Shown: positions 1 to 9,097 of the stretch, in pieces | Layout: each line of letters begins with the position of its first letter | How positions within the stretch are numbered: position 1 is the first letter of the stretch | Origin: Viridibacterium sp035456105 | Lineage (GTDB): Bacteria; Pseudomonadota; Gammaproteobacteria; Burkholderiales; Rhodocyclaceae | Assembly (NCBI GenBank): GCA_035456105.1 | Contig: DATIDV010000041.1 | Location: forward strand, 42,855 to 106,854 | Direction of reading: 5' to 3' | DNA length: 64,000 nucleotides | Position numbers and translations under genes: made by a program | The notes under the pieces: generated by a model | What the model was told of the DNA's origin: nothing | Database searches by the model: none | Seen by the model: only the letters and a program-made list of their open reading frames with translations

Positions 1-552
1 GTGCCAGGCCTCGTCAATGTCGACTTCCAGGATGTGCGTACGCTGATGGCCGAAATGGGCCGCGCCATGATGGGCTCTGCTGAAGCTGCGGGGCTCGACC
101 GCGCACGCATCGCCGCCGAGCAAGCTGCCAACAGCCCGTTGCTCGAAGGTGTCGAGCTCGAAGGCGCGCGTGGCGTGCTGATCAACATCACCGCCAGCCG
201 CTCGCTGAAGATGGCCGAAGTGCGCGAAGCGGTGCAGACCGTGCGTGCTTTTGCGATGGAAGACGCCAGCGTTTTTTACGGCACCGTGTTCGAAGAAAGC
301 ATGGAAGACCGTATCCGCGTCACCGTGCTGGCCACCGGCCTCGGTACGCGCCGCGCAGCCACCCGTCAGCAGCCCGTCATGCAGGTCATCAATCGTACGG
401 GTACCGACAATATGGGCACAGAAGTGAACTACGGGGATCTGGATCTGCCTGCCGTTATTCGTCGCCCTGAGCGCCGCACGGTAGAAGCAATGAGCGCCAA
501 CGGTTTCGGTACCTATGACATTCCGGCTTTCCTTCGCAAGCAGGCCGACTGA
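1..552 (+). CDS. ftsZ: Cell division protein FtsZ, C-terminal part (cut by window start)
   Basis: FtsZ is the tubulin-like GTPase that forms the division ring. Only the last 183 codons or so are present; the GTG at position 1 is internal, because the text starts within the conserved PGLVNVDFQDVRT segment and the GTPase domain lies off the left edge. What is visible is the C-terminal domain (INITASRSLKMAEV, the VLATGL strand), a variable linker, and the conserved C-terminal peptide YDIPAFLRKQAD that binds FtsA and ZipA-type partners. A terminator follows, and lpxC comes next, the usual end of the dcw cluster. Identity is certain; only the 5' boundary is missing. Confidence 0.97.
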   Translation: MPGLVNVDFQDVRTLMAEMGRAMMGSAEAAGLDRARIAAEQAANSPLLEGVELEGARGVLINITASRSLKMAEVREAVQTVRAFAMEDASVFYGTVFEESMEDRIRVTVLATGLGTRRAATRQQPVMQVINRTGTDNMGTEVNYGDLDLPAVIRRPERRTVEAMSANGFGTYDIPAFLRKQAD

Positions 553-596
553 GCTAGCCAATTCGCCGTAGCCGCGAGATGTCTCGCGCAATCAAG

Positions 597-630
597 AGGC
601 CGCCGGGAACAAGGTTCTTTGCGGCCTTTT
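597..630 (+). terminator. Rho-independent terminator after ftsZ
   Basis: A 7-bp perfect stem AGGCCGC/GCGGCCT (597-603 with 621-627) encloses a smaller GGAAC/GTTCT pairing and runs into TTTT. It lies 45 bases after the ftsZ stop and would separate the dcw cluster from lpxC. Confidence 0.8.
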
Positions 631-805
631 GCTCATTTTTCGTCATGGCACAGGCGAGCATACAGGGTCAGAGTCAGTGAGTATTCTCAGGTCATCCCGG
701 CAACATACTGTTACGTTGACCGGGATAATCGGCCGGAGCGTGGCGTGTATACTTGCTGCGGCACAGAATGATTCCGTGCCTTTTCGTGAACTCCCAGGCA
801 ACTCC

Positions 806-1726
806 ATGATTCGTCAGCGAACGCTAAAATCAATCGTTAAGGCCACTGGCGTTGGCCTGCATAGCGGTACGCGCGTCGAGATGAGCCTGCGCCCCGCGGC
901 GCCGGACACCGGCATCGTGTTCCGCCGCGTCGATCTGCAGCCGCCGGTGGATTTGCTGACTGACCCATATTCGGTCGTCGACACGCGCTTGTGCTCTGGT
1001 TTGCAGCGCGGAGAAGCCAAGGTCGGTACGATCGAGCACCTCATGTCGGCGCTGGCAGGTCTGGGCATCGACAATTGTTACGTGGATGTCGATGCCGCTG
1101 AAATTCCGATTCTTGACGGTAGTGCTGCACCTTTCGTATTTCTGTTGCAATCGGCCGGTATCGAAGCTCAGAACGCGCCCAAGCGTTTCCTGCGTGTAAA
1201 GAAGCCGGTCGAGGTGCGGGAAGGCGACAAGTGGGTCAAGCTCTTGCCCTACGATGGCTTCAAACTGACCTTTTCGATCCACTTCAATCATCCGGCCATC
1301 GACAGCACGCCGACTGAAGTCAGCGTCGATTTCGCGCACGATGTGTATGCGCGGGATGTGGCGCGCGCCCGTACCTTCGGTCAGATGCAGGATCTGGAAA
1401 CCATGCTGAATGCCGGGCTGGCCATGGGTGGCAGTCTGGAAAATGCCATTGTCGTGGATGAGTATCGCGTGTTGAACAGCGACGGGCTGCGCTACGCCGA
1501 CGAATTCGTGAAGCACAAGGTGCTCGACGCGATTGGTGATCTTTACGTGGCGGGCAAACCGCTGCTGGCCGCCTATAGCGCGCACAAATCAGGCCATGCC
1601 TTGAATAATCAGCTATTGCGCGCATTGCTGGAGGATGAGACGGCGTGGGATATCGTCAGCTTCGAGGACGATGCGGCGATTCCAGAGAATCTGCGCGGGC
1701 AGTTCGCCCTGCAATTGGTGTCCTGA
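806..1726 (+). CDS. lpxC: UDP-3-O-acyl-N-acetylglucosamine deacetylase LpxC
   Basis: LpxC is the zinc amidase that performs the committed step of lipid A synthesis in the cytoplasm. From the ATG at 806 the product is 306 residues, the family's usual length; the frame is open further upstream, but that extension has no LpxC similarity. The zinc ligands are visible as His78 (in IEHLMSAL), His237 and Asp241 (in VKHKVLDAIGD), and the catalytic His264 in HKSGH. These match E. coli His79, His238, Asp242 and His265 with a one-residue offset. The ribosome binding site (AGGC) is weak. The gene follows ftsZ, as in many proteobacteria. Confidence 0.97.
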   Translation: MIRQRTLKSIVKATGVGLHSGTRVEMSLRPAAPDTGIVFRRVDLQPPVDLLTDPYSVVDTRLCSGLQRGEAKVGTIEHLMSALAGLGIDNCYVDVDAAEIPILDGSAAPFVFLLQSAGIEAQNAPKRFLRVKKPVEVREGDKWVKLLPYDGFKLTFSIHFNHPAIDSTPTEVSVDFAHDVYARDVARARTFGQMQDLETMLNAGLAMGGSLENAIVVDEYRVLNSDGLRYADEFVKHKVLDAIGDLYVAGKPLLAAYSAHKSGHALNNQLLRALLEDETAWDIVSFEDDAAIPENLRGQFALQLVS

Positions 1727-1733
1727 CGCCACC

Positions 1734-1922
1734 ATGCTCATCCTGCGCTTTGTCGGGCTGCTTCTGCTGGTGGCAATGGCGCTGTGTGTAGGAGCCGGTC
1801 TGCTGACCGGGCAAAAACACTACCTGCAATGGGCCAAGATGCTGTTGCGGGTTGGCGTGGCGGTGGGCGTGGTGTTCGTGGCGCTTCTGCTGCTGGAGCG
1901 CCTGATCGCACCGATGGTGTGA
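1734..1922 (+). CDS. Small two-helix membrane protein of unknown function
   Basis: A 62-residue product starting 7 bases after the lpxC stop, so probably co-transcribed with it. It has two hydrophobic segments (about residues 4-24 and 37-56) joined by a short polar loop (TGQKHYLQWAK), and ends in RLIAPMV. I do not recognise a named family. The tight spacing after lpxC and clear membrane topology argue for a real gene; small proteins of this type beside lpxC in betaproteobacteria are usually annotated as hypothetical. No function is claimed. Confidence 0.7.
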   Translation: MLILRFVGLLLLVAMALCVGAGLLTGQKHYLQWAKMLLRVGVAVGVVFVALLLLERLIAPMV

Positions 1923-1939
1923 GTTTTGTGTGAATTCGC

Positions 1940-2377
1940 TCAGCGTGACTGTTCACGCATGCGTTTCAAGGCAAGCGCCAGCGGGCTGTCTTTCTCCAGT
2001 TTCTCTTCCAGTTCCTTCAGGGCGTTCTTGCCCGACTCGCCGATCCGCCGCTCCTGCGTGGCGTACAGCCCATGCCGTTCGCTGTTGTGAACGGCGCGGA
2101 CCTTGACCCTGATTTCCTGCACCGGCTCGTTGAGCGCCAGCAAGTCGCTGCGTAGCGTTTCCAGACTCATCTTGAGCCGTGCTGCCAGCGCAGGTGTGGC
2201 GGCGTGGAGGGTCAGGGTGCCGAGGTCGAAGTTGGCCACGCTGACGGCGCCATGCATATTGGCAGGCAGGCTAAGTTCTAGCTGGCGCTGCATGCGCACC
2301 AGCCGGGCGGCGTGATCCTGCAGGCGAGAAAGCGCGTCGGAGGCACCCAGAAAGCGCTGGAGAGGTGCGGCACACAT
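1940..2377 (-). CDS. DciA/DUF721-family protein
   Basis: A 145-residue product convergent with lpxC and divergent from secA. It resembles the DUF721 family, which includes DciA, the ancestral loader of the replicative helicase DnaB in bacteria lacking DnaC or DnaI. The visible pattern is an N-terminal segment with LGASDALSRLQDHAARLVRM, a central KH-like beta-alpha core (SVANFDLGTLTLHAATPALAARLKM) and the VQEIRVKVRAV strand. The C-terminus is charged (ELEEKLEKDSPLALALKRM). DUF721 genes often neighbour lpxC or secA in this class. Family assignment is fairly sure; the helicase-loading role here is inferred. Confidence 0.8.
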   Translation of the reverse strand: MCAAPLQRFLGASDALSRLQDHAARLVRMQRQLELSLPANMHGAVSVANFDLGTLTLHAATPALAARLKMSLETLRSDLLALNEPVQEIRVKVRAVHNSERHGLYATQERRIGESGKNALKELEEKLEKDSPLALALKRMREQSR

Positions 2378-2554
2378 GGGGAAAAGGGCGATCCCTTGTA
2401 TTTATGAAATCTGCCCACATGCTACAGGAGCCCGACTATCGGCAGTGCCTGTCTTCGACCCCGCCTGTGTCAAAGGGTGAGCTTGTCAGCATGCTAGAAT
2501 CGCGAACTTCGCGCCGAGTCCAGGCCGTTCCTACTTACTTTTTTCAATAAAAAC

Positions 2555-5278
2555 ATGATCCAAGGCCTGCTCAGAAAATTCTTCGGTAGTCGCAATGATC
2601 GTCTGGTCCGGCAGTACATCCAGAAGGTAGGTGCCATCAATGCGCTGGAAGCGCAGATGGCGGCCTTGTCGGATGGCGCTCTGCAGGCCAAGACGCAGGA
2701 GTTCCGCGATCGCCTGGCCAAGGGCGAGACGCTGGACGACTTGCTGCCCGAAGCTTTCGCCGTGGTGCGTGAAGCGGGCAAGCGTGTGCACGGCATGCGT
2801 CACTTCGACATGCAGATGGTGGGTGGCATGGTATTGCATGGCGGCAAGATCGCTGAAATGCGTACCGGTGAAGGCAAGACGCTGACGGCGACTCTGCCTA
2901 TCTATCTGAACGCGCTGTCCGGCAAGGGCGTGCATCTGGTGACGGTAAATGACTATCTGGCCTCGCGTGACGCGGACTGGATGGGCCGCATCTATAAGTT
3001 CCTCGGCCTGACGGTCGGCGTGAACCTGTCGCAGATGAGCCACGAGGACAAACAGGCCGCTTATGCTGCCGACATCACCTACGGCACCAACAACGAATTC
3101 GGCTTCGATTACCTGCGCGACAACATGGTGTACACGAAGGAAGAGCGTGTGCAGCGTGGCCTGAACTACGCGATCGTTGACGAAGTGGATTCGATCCTGA
3201 TCGACGAGGCGCGTACGCCGCTGATCATCTCCGGCCAGGCAGAAGATCACACCGATCTGTACGTAAAAATGAATGCCGTGCCGCCACTGCTCTCGCTGCA
3301 GGAAGGCGAGGATGACAATGTCACGGTGCCGGGCGACTACACGCTGGATTTGAAGGGGCATCAGGTCTTGCTGACCGAGCAGGGCTACGACAAGGCCGAG
3401 GAAATCCTTGCGCGCATCGGTCTGCTCGCCGAAGGCAGCAGCCTGTATGACCCATCCAACATCCTGTTGATCCACCACATCTACGCTGCGCTGCGCGCCC
3501 ACACGCTGTATCACAAGGATCAGCACTATGTGGTGCAGGACGGTGAAGTCATCATCGTCGACGAGTTTACCGGCCGCCTGATGGCGGGCCGTCGCTGGGG
3601 CGATGGTCTGCACCAAGCCGTGGAAGCGAAGGAAAACGCGTCGATTCGTGCCGAGAACCAGACGCTTGCATCGATCACCTTCCAGAATTATTTCCGCATG
3701 TACTCCAAGCTGGCCGGCATGACCGGTACGGCCGATACGGAAGCCTACGAGTTCCACCAGATCTATGGTCTGGAAACGGTCGTGATTCCGACTCATCGCG
3801 ACATGATTCGCAAGGATCAGAACGATCTGGTGTATCGCACGGCCAACGAGAAACATGCCGCCATCATCGCGGACATCAAGGTGTGCCACGAGCGGGGGCA
3901 GCCGGTGCTGGTCGGTACGACGTCCATCGAGAACTCCGAGCTGCTGTCGGATTTGCTGACGAAAGAAAAGCTGCCACATCAGGTGCTCAACGCCAAGCAG
4001 CATGCGCGTGAAGCCGAGATCGTCGTACAGGCCGGGCGTCCCGGCGTGATCACGATCGCGACGAACATGGCCGGTCGCGGTACCGACATTGTGTTGGGGG
4101 GCAACTTCGAGCGCGAGGCTGCATTGCTGCGTGAAGACCAAAGCATCTCGGACGCCGACAAGGAAGCCCGGATCGCCAAGATGCGGGGTGAGTGGAAGGC
4201 CTTGCACTCGATCGTGCTGGAAGCCGGCGGCCTGAAGATCATCGGTACCGAGCGTCACGAGTCACGTCGTATCGACAACCAGTTGCGTGGCCGTTCCGGC
4301 CGTCAGGGCGACCCGGGCGAAAGCCGTTTCTATCTATCGCTCGAAGATCAGCTCATGAAGATCTTCGGCGGTGACCGTCTCAATATGATCATGCAGCGTC
4401 TCAAGATGCCCGAAGGCGAGGCCATCGAGCACAGCATGGTAACGCGTTCGCTGGAGTCGGCGCAGCGCAAGGTCGAGCAACGCAACTTCGACATGCGCAA
4501 GCAGCTGCTTGAATATGACGATGTCGCAAACGACCAACGCAAGGTGATCTATCAGCAGCGCAACGAGTTGCTTGAGACCACGGATATTTCCGAGACCATC
4601 ACTGCGATGCGTCAGGGCGTGCTGACGGATTTGTTCCGCAGCTTCGTGCCGGCCGAGTCGGTGGAAGAGCAGTGGGACATCGACGGTCTGCAGAAGGCGC
4701 TGGAGTCGGAATACAAGCTCAGCCTGCCGCTGACCGAGTGGTCGAAGGCTGAGAATCAACTGTCTGACGAAGACATCCTGACGCGCGTGATTGAAGCGTC
4801 CGACAAGGCCTATGCCGACAAGATTGCCGACGTGAACCTCGAGGCCTGGCAGGGCTTCGAGCGCAACGTCATGCTCAACAATCTGGATTCGCACTGGCGC
4901 GAGCATCTGGCTTCGCTCGATCACCTGCGTCAGGGCATTCACCTGCGTGGCTATGCGCAGAAGAATCCGAAGCAGGAATACAAGCGCGAGGCGTTCGAGT
5001 TGTTCGAGGGCCTGCTCAACGCCGTGCGTGGTGATGTGACGCGCATGCTGGTAACGGTGCAGATTCGTTCGGAAGAGCAGATCGAGCAGGCGGTCGAGGC
5101 GCATCCGGAGGTGGATAACGTCCAGTATCACCACGCTGACTATGACGAAGCGCTGGCCAGCGCTGCCACGGCCAAGCTGCAAATGCCGGAAGGGCAATAC
5201 GCTCGTGTCGGACGCAACGATGCCTGCCCATGTGGATCGGGCAAGAAGTACAAGCATTGCCACGGCCAACTCGCTTGA
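2555..5278 (+). CDS. secA: Protein translocase ATPase SecA
   Basis: SecA is the ATP-driven motor that pushes preproteins through SecYEG. The product is 907 residues, full length. Walker A RTGEGKT is at residues 103-109 and the DEVD box at 209-212, followed by SILIDEARTPLIISG. The second helicase half has TNMAGRGTDIVLGG and the arginine-finger region RRIDNQLRGRSGRQGDPG. The C-terminus carries the zinc/SecB-binding motif CPCGSGKKYKHCHG. No secM-like gene precedes it; the 177-base upstream gap separates it from the divergent DUF721 gene. A strong terminator follows. Confidence 0.98.
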   Translation: MIQGLLRKFFGSRNDRLVRQYIQKVGAINALEAQMAALSDGALQAKTQEFRDRLAKGETLDDLLPEAFAVVREAGKRVHGMRHFDMQMVGGMVLHGGKIAEMRTGEGKTLTATLPIYLNALSGKGVHLVTVNDYLASRDADWMGRIYKFLGLTVGVNLSQMSHEDKQAAYAADITYGTNNEFGFDYLRDNMVYTKEERVQRGLNYAIVDEVDSILIDEARTPLIISGQAEDHTDLYVKMNAVPPLLSLQEGEDDNVTVPGDYTLDLKGHQVLLTEQGYDKAEEILARIGLLAEGSSLYDPSNILLIHHIYAALRAHTLYHKDQHYVVQDGEVIIVDEFTGRLMAGRRWGDGLHQAVEAKENASIRAENQTLASITFQNYFRMYSKLAGMTGTADTEAYEFHQIYGLETVVIPTHRDMIRKDQNDLVYRTANEKHAAIIADIKVCHERGQPVLVGTTSIENSELLSDLLTKEKLPHQVLNAKQHAREAEIVVQAGRPGVITIATNMAGRGTDIVLGGNFEREAALLREDQSISDADKEARIAKMRGEWKALHSIVLEAGGLKIIGTERHESRRIDNQLRGRSGRQGDPGESRFYLSLEDQLMKIFGGDRLNMIMQRLKMPEGEAIEHSMVTRSLESAQRKVEQRNFDMRKQLLEYDDVANDQRKVIYQQRNELLETTDISETITAMRQGVLTDLFRSFVPAESVEEQWDIDGLQKALESEYKLSLPLTEWSKAENQLSDEDILTRVIEASDKAYADKIADVNLEAWQGFERNVMLNNLDSHWREHLASLDHLRQGIHLRGYAQKNPKQEYKREAFELFEGLLNAVRGDVTRMLVTVQIRSEEQIEQAVEAHPEVDNVQYHHADYDEALASAATAKLQMPEGQYARVGRNDACPCGSGKKYKHCHGQLA

Positions 5279-5301
5279 TGCGGGATTGGCGTGATAGCGC
5301 C

Positions 5302-5327
5302 AAGGGCCGGGTTTCCGGCCCTTTTTT
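5302..5327 (+). terminator. Rho-independent terminator after secA
   Basis: A perfect 9-bp stem AAGGGCCGG/CCGGCCCTT (5302-5310 with 5315-5323), loop GTTT, followed by a run of T. It starts 24 bases after the secA stop. Confidence 0.9.
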
Positions 5328-5340
5328 GTGGGCGCGGCAG

Positions 5341-5369
5341 AATATTTTGCGCAGTGCACAATATTTTGC
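5341..5369. repeat. Direct decamer repeat upstream of kup
   Basis: AATATTTTGC occurs at 5341-5350 and again at 5360-5369, a 19-base period, between the secA terminator and kup. The spacer carries GCAGTGCACAA. Two identical AT-rich decamers about two helical turns apart suggest a protein-binding region, but no promoter was assigned and the role is speculative. Confidence 0.35.
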
Positions 5370-5502
5370 TGCGACAGGCTGGCAAGGCGTCTAAGCTACG
5401 TCTCGTGCCCAGCGTGATTTTTGGGCAAGCGGAAGAAGAGCATTGAAGGATCGGCAAGATCCTTCTGGGCGACAAGAGAACCGTTTGATTCCGGAGCACT
5501 GA

Positions 5503-7389
5503 ATGACTCAATCTGCTCACGAGCAGCAAACCATGCCAGCCTTGACGCTGGCAGCCTTGGGTGTGGTGTTTGGCGATATTGGCACCAGTCCACTGTATGC
5601 ACTGAAAGAAGCTTTCTTCAGCGTCCACCATCCAATCCCGGCGGATGCAGCCAATGTTCTCGGCATTCTGTCGCTGATCGTCTGGACGCTGCTGATCGTC
5701 GTTACGTTCAAGTATGTCGTTGTCGTGCTGCGCGCCGATAATCATGGCGAGGGCGGTGTCGTGGCGCTCATGGCGCGCGTGATCGAGCAGGCGCAGGACC
5801 GGCCAAAGAAAAAGCGCATTGCTATTGTCCTGGGGTTGTTCGGCGCCGCGCTTTTTTACGGCGACGGCGTCATTACCCCGGCGATCTCCGTACTGTCGGC
5901 CGTAGAGGGGCTAGAGGTGGTGACGCCTGCCTTCAAGCCCTATGTCCTGCCCATTACGCTGGTCATTCTCGTCTGTATTTTCCTCATCCAGCATCAGGGC
6001 ACGGCGCGGGTGGGGCGCTATTTCGGGCCAATCGTTTCATCGTGGTTTGGCGCGCTGGCGCTGGTGGGGATTTACAACATCATTGGGCACCCGCAAGTGC
6101 TGGAAGCCTTGCTGCCGCACCATGCCCTGCGCTTTTTCCTGGATAACCCGAAGATGGGTTATTTCTCGCTGGGTGCAGTCATCCTGACGGTGACTGGCGG
6201 CGAGGCGCTGTATGCCGACATGGGGCACTTCGGCAAGAAACCCATTCGCATCGGCTGGCTGTTCATTGTCCTGCCGGCCTTGTTGCTGAACTATTTTGGA
6301 CAGGGGGCGATGGTCATCGTCAACCCGGCTGCAGCGGCCAATCCGTTCTTCATGTCGATTCCGAAGTGGGCTTTGATGCCCATGGTGCTGCTGGCGACCG
6401 CGGCCACGGTGATTGCCTCGCAGGCGCTCATCACCGGTGCCTTCTCCATGACGCGTGAGTTGATCCAGCTGGGTTTCTGCCCACGCCTGACGGTCCGCCA
6501 CACATCCGGCGCGCAGATGGGGCAGATCTATCTGCCCTTCATCAACTGGTTCCTGCTTGCCCTGGTCATCATCATCGTACTGGCCTTCAAAACCTCATCG
6601 AATCTGGCCGCCGCTTATGGCATTGCCGTGACGCTGACGATGCTCGTGACATCGGTGCTGGCCTTTTCCGTTGCACGTCGCGACTGGAACTGGCCGACCT
6701 GGCTGGCGATCCTGGTGTTTGTGCCGACCTTCATCGTCGAGTGGGCATTTCTCGGGGCCAACTCGACCAAGATCCCGGACGGCGGCTGGTTCCCGCTGGC
6801 GTTTGGCTGCGTCGTGCTCTTCCTGTTGATGACCTGGCGAACCGGGCGCGGTTTGTTGTCGGATCGACTCAAGGCCGACCAGATCGAGCTCCTGCCTTTC
6901 GTGGCCATGCTTGCCACTGAGACCAGCATGCCACGCGTGCAACACAACGCCGTGTTTCTGTCGCCGCGCTATGACAGCGTGCCGAATGCACTGCTGCACA
7001 ATATCAAGCACAACTTCGTGCTGCACGAGCAGACGATTCTTGTCAGTGTCACGTTCCTGCCGCTGCCGCGTGTGGCCGAGGGGCAGCGCGTGCTGGTCGA
7101 GCGCGTGGGCCACCAGTTCTATCGCGTGAAGGTGTTCTTCGGCTTCATGGAAGAACCGGACGTGCCTGCCGCGCTTGAATGGTGTGAGGAGCAGGGCCTG
7201 GAGATCGATCCGAATTCGGCGTCGTATTTCCTCAGCCGCGAAATCCTGCTGCCGACGCCGGGCGAGGGCATGGCCTTGTGGCGTGAGCGGATTTTCGAGT
7301 TCATGTTCCGCAATGCCTCCAGTGCCGCCAACTTCTTTAAATTGCCCGCCAACCGGGTGGTCGAGCTAGGTAGCCGCATCGTCATTTAG
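5503..7389 (+). CDS. kup: Low-affinity potassium uptake protein Kup
   Basis: Kup (TrkD) is an inner-membrane K+/H+ symporter. The 628-residue product has the family signature FGDIGTSPLYALKEAFF near residue 25, then about twelve hydrophobic segments up to roughly residue 450, including YGDGVITPAISVLSAVEGLEV and GGEALYADMGHFG. A hydrophilic cytoplasmic C-terminal domain contains HNIKHNFVLHEQTILV. The ATG at 5503 is preceded by GGAG at a good distance. It stands alone between the secA terminator and an HDOD gene. Length and motifs are typical, with no missing elements seen. Confidence 0.97.
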   Translation: MTQSAHEQQTMPALTLAALGVVFGDIGTSPLYALKEAFFSVHHPIPADAANVLGILSLIVWTLLIVVTFKYVVVVLRADNHGEGGVVALMARVIEQAQDRPKKKRIAIVLGLFGAALFYGDGVITPAISVLSAVEGLEVVTPAFKPYVLPITLVILVCIFLIQHQGTARVGRYFGPIVSSWFGALALVGIYNIIGHPQVLEALLPHHALRFFLDNPKMGYFSLGAVILTVTGGEALYADMGHFGKKPIRIGWLFIVLPALLLNYFGQGAMVIVNPAAAANPFFMSIPKWALMPMVLLATAATVIASQALITGAFSMTRELIQLGFCPRLTVRHTSGAQMGQIYLPFINWFLLALVIIIVLAFKTSSNLAAAYGIAVTLTMLVTSVLAFSVARRDWNWPTWLAILVFVPTFIVEWAFLGANSTKIPDGGWFPLAFGCVVLFLLMTWRTGRGLLSDRLKADQIELLPFVAMLATETSMPRVQHNAVFLSPRYDSVPNALLHNIKHNFVLHEQTILVSVTFLPLPRVAEGQRVLVERVGHQFYRVKVFFGFMEEPDVPAALEWCEEQGLEIDPNSASYFLSREILLPTPGEGMALWRERIFEFMFRNASSAANFFKLPANRVVELGSRIVI

Positions 7390-7541
7390 AAGCCGATTTT
7401 GCTGGGGCAGGTGGCTGTGCCAGCGGCCATCCCCACAGATCTGCCCTTGATGGTTTCCGCCTCAAGGCCCGTTGTCACCAACCGTTAACAATCCATGCCC
7501 GTGGAACGCTGGGCCAGGATTTCAACGAGACGGAGTGAGTA

Positions 7542-8972
7542 GTGGGACGATTGGGACTGCAAGGCTGGGTAGATCACATCCGCGACCAGGACATGCCGGC
7601 CTTCGGCCACACGGTCGACTCGGTGCTGGACATTACGTCTGACGAGAATGCCTCGATCACCATGCTGTCGCGCGTGATCCTGCAGGATGCAGCGCTCACC
7701 ACCAAGGTTCTCAAGCTTTCCAATAGCGTCATCTTCAATCCTGCCCGCCAGCCGATCAGTACGATCAGCCGTGCCGTGACGGTGCTTGGCTTCAATGTGC
7801 TCGGTCAGGTGGTGTTGTCGATCTGCCTGATCGACGCCTTTCTCGTCGGCGGCCTGCGTGGCCGCGTGGCTGCCGAAATGGCGCGTTGCTTCCATGCCGC
7901 CGTGCAGGCGCGTGGTGCAGCAGATGCGTGCGGCGTGGCGCAGATTGAGGAGGTCTTCATCGCGACCCTGCTCGGGCGGGTGGGCGAAATGGCCTTCTGG
8001 TGCTTCGGCGGCGAAACGGCCATTGCGCTGGATCAGGCACTCATCGAGCAGCCTGACGAGCGCCCGGAAAATCTGCAGATGGATCTGTTGAGCTTTCGCC
8101 TGCGCTCCCTGACGGCATCTCTTGCGCGCGAGTGGCGTTTGGGCTCGCTGGTGGTTTCGGCGGCCGAACCGGCCGCATATCCAAGCCCCGCCGAAAAAGC
8201 CATTGTCATGGGACATCGTCTGGCGACAGCAGCAGAGAAGGGGTGGGAGTCGAGCGTTGCGACCAAAGCGCTCACGGCCTATGCCGAGATGTTGCAGAAA
8301 CCGATGGATGAAGTCAGGGCGCTGGTCAGCAGCAACGCAGCCGAGGCTTCACGTGTCGCGGCGCAATTCGGGGCGACTGACGCGGCCCGTCTGATTCCTG
8401 TGCCCGACATGAGTGTGGCGGAGGCGGACATTGCGCGCGCGGCGGCGGCCCCGGAAGCCGACCCGATGCTGCAACTACGCATCCTGCGCGACCTGGCGAT
8501 GATGCTGACCGGTAAGCCAAGCCTCAACGAGGTACTCAATCTGGTGCTGGAAGGCATCTACCGCGGCCTTGGCATGCACCGCGCGGTGTTCGCCATGCTC
8601 ACGACTGACCGCACGACCCTGCAGGGCAAGGCCGGCTTGGGGCACGACGCGGAAGCGCTGGTGAAGCGTTTCCTGTTCAGACTCGACGGCGCCAAGGGCG
8701 AACTCATCAACGAAATCTTCACGCGCAACGAGGCTTTCTGGCTGCGCGAGCCTCTGCCACGTGGCATCAGCATTACCCGGTTTGAGAAGGTCATGGGTAT
8801 TGGAGAGGGTTTCATTGCGCCGATTACGACGCATGGCCGTGCCATTGGCGTGTTCTTCGCCGAGTACGGGGCGCATCCGCCGGACGAAGATACCTGGCAG
8901 GGCTTCCAGCATTTCGTACAGCAGGCCAGCCTGTCGTTCGAACACGTTGCCACGCGCAGCCCCAAGCGCTGA
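7542..8972 (+). CDS. HDOD and GAF domain signalling protein
   Basis: A 476-residue protein starting at GTG 7542, chosen because GGAG lies six bases upstream. Residues about 10-210 match the HDOD domain, an HD-related fold without the full metal-dependent hydrolase motif: MPAFGHTVDSVLDI, VILQDAALTTKVLKLSNS, then AVTVLGFNVLGQVVLSI. Residues about 320-470 look like a GAF sensor domain (LRILRDLAMMLTGKPSLNEVLNLVLEGIYRGLGMHRAVFAML, then IGVFFAEYG). HDOD proteins are regulatory and often linked to second-messenger or stress signalling; no output domain is fused here. The ligand is unknown. It stands alone between kup and argJ. Confidence 0.8.
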   Translation: MGRLGLQGWVDHIRDQDMPAFGHTVDSVLDITSDENASITMLSRVILQDAALTTKVLKLSNSVIFNPARQPISTISRAVTVLGFNVLGQVVLSICLIDAFLVGGLRGRVAAEMARCFHAAVQARGAADACGVAQIEEVFIATLLGRVGEMAFWCFGGETAIALDQALIEQPDERPENLQMDLLSFRLRSLTASLAREWRLGSLVVSAAEPAAYPSPAEKAIVMGHRLATAAEKGWESSVATKALTAYAEMLQKPMDEVRALVSSNAAEASRVAAQFGATDAARLIPVPDMSVAEADIARAAAAPEADPMLQLRILRDLAMMLTGKPSLNEVLNLVLEGIYRGLGMHRAVFAMLTTDRTTLQGKAGLGHDAEALVKRFLFRLDGAKGELINEIFTRNEAFWLREPLPRGISITRFEKVMGIGEGFIAPITTHGRAIGVFFAEYGAHPPDEDTWQGFQHFVQQASLSFEHVATRSPKR

Positions 8973-9097
8973 GCGCGCATTTTCCTGACGTGGCGCATGG
9001 GTGGTGCGTCGGGACGCGTGAAAAGCCGTGTCGCACAGCACAAATCCCTTAGAATTCCGGGCTGCCTTTCTTTCCTTCCCGCGTTCCAAGGACTGCC

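Noticed and set aside
2531..4258. Long open frame (575 codons) antisense to secA
   Set aside because: It mirrors a well-conserved secA sequence and its product is rich in His, Arg and Gln without any recognisable domain; a codon-bias shadow in high-G+C DNA.
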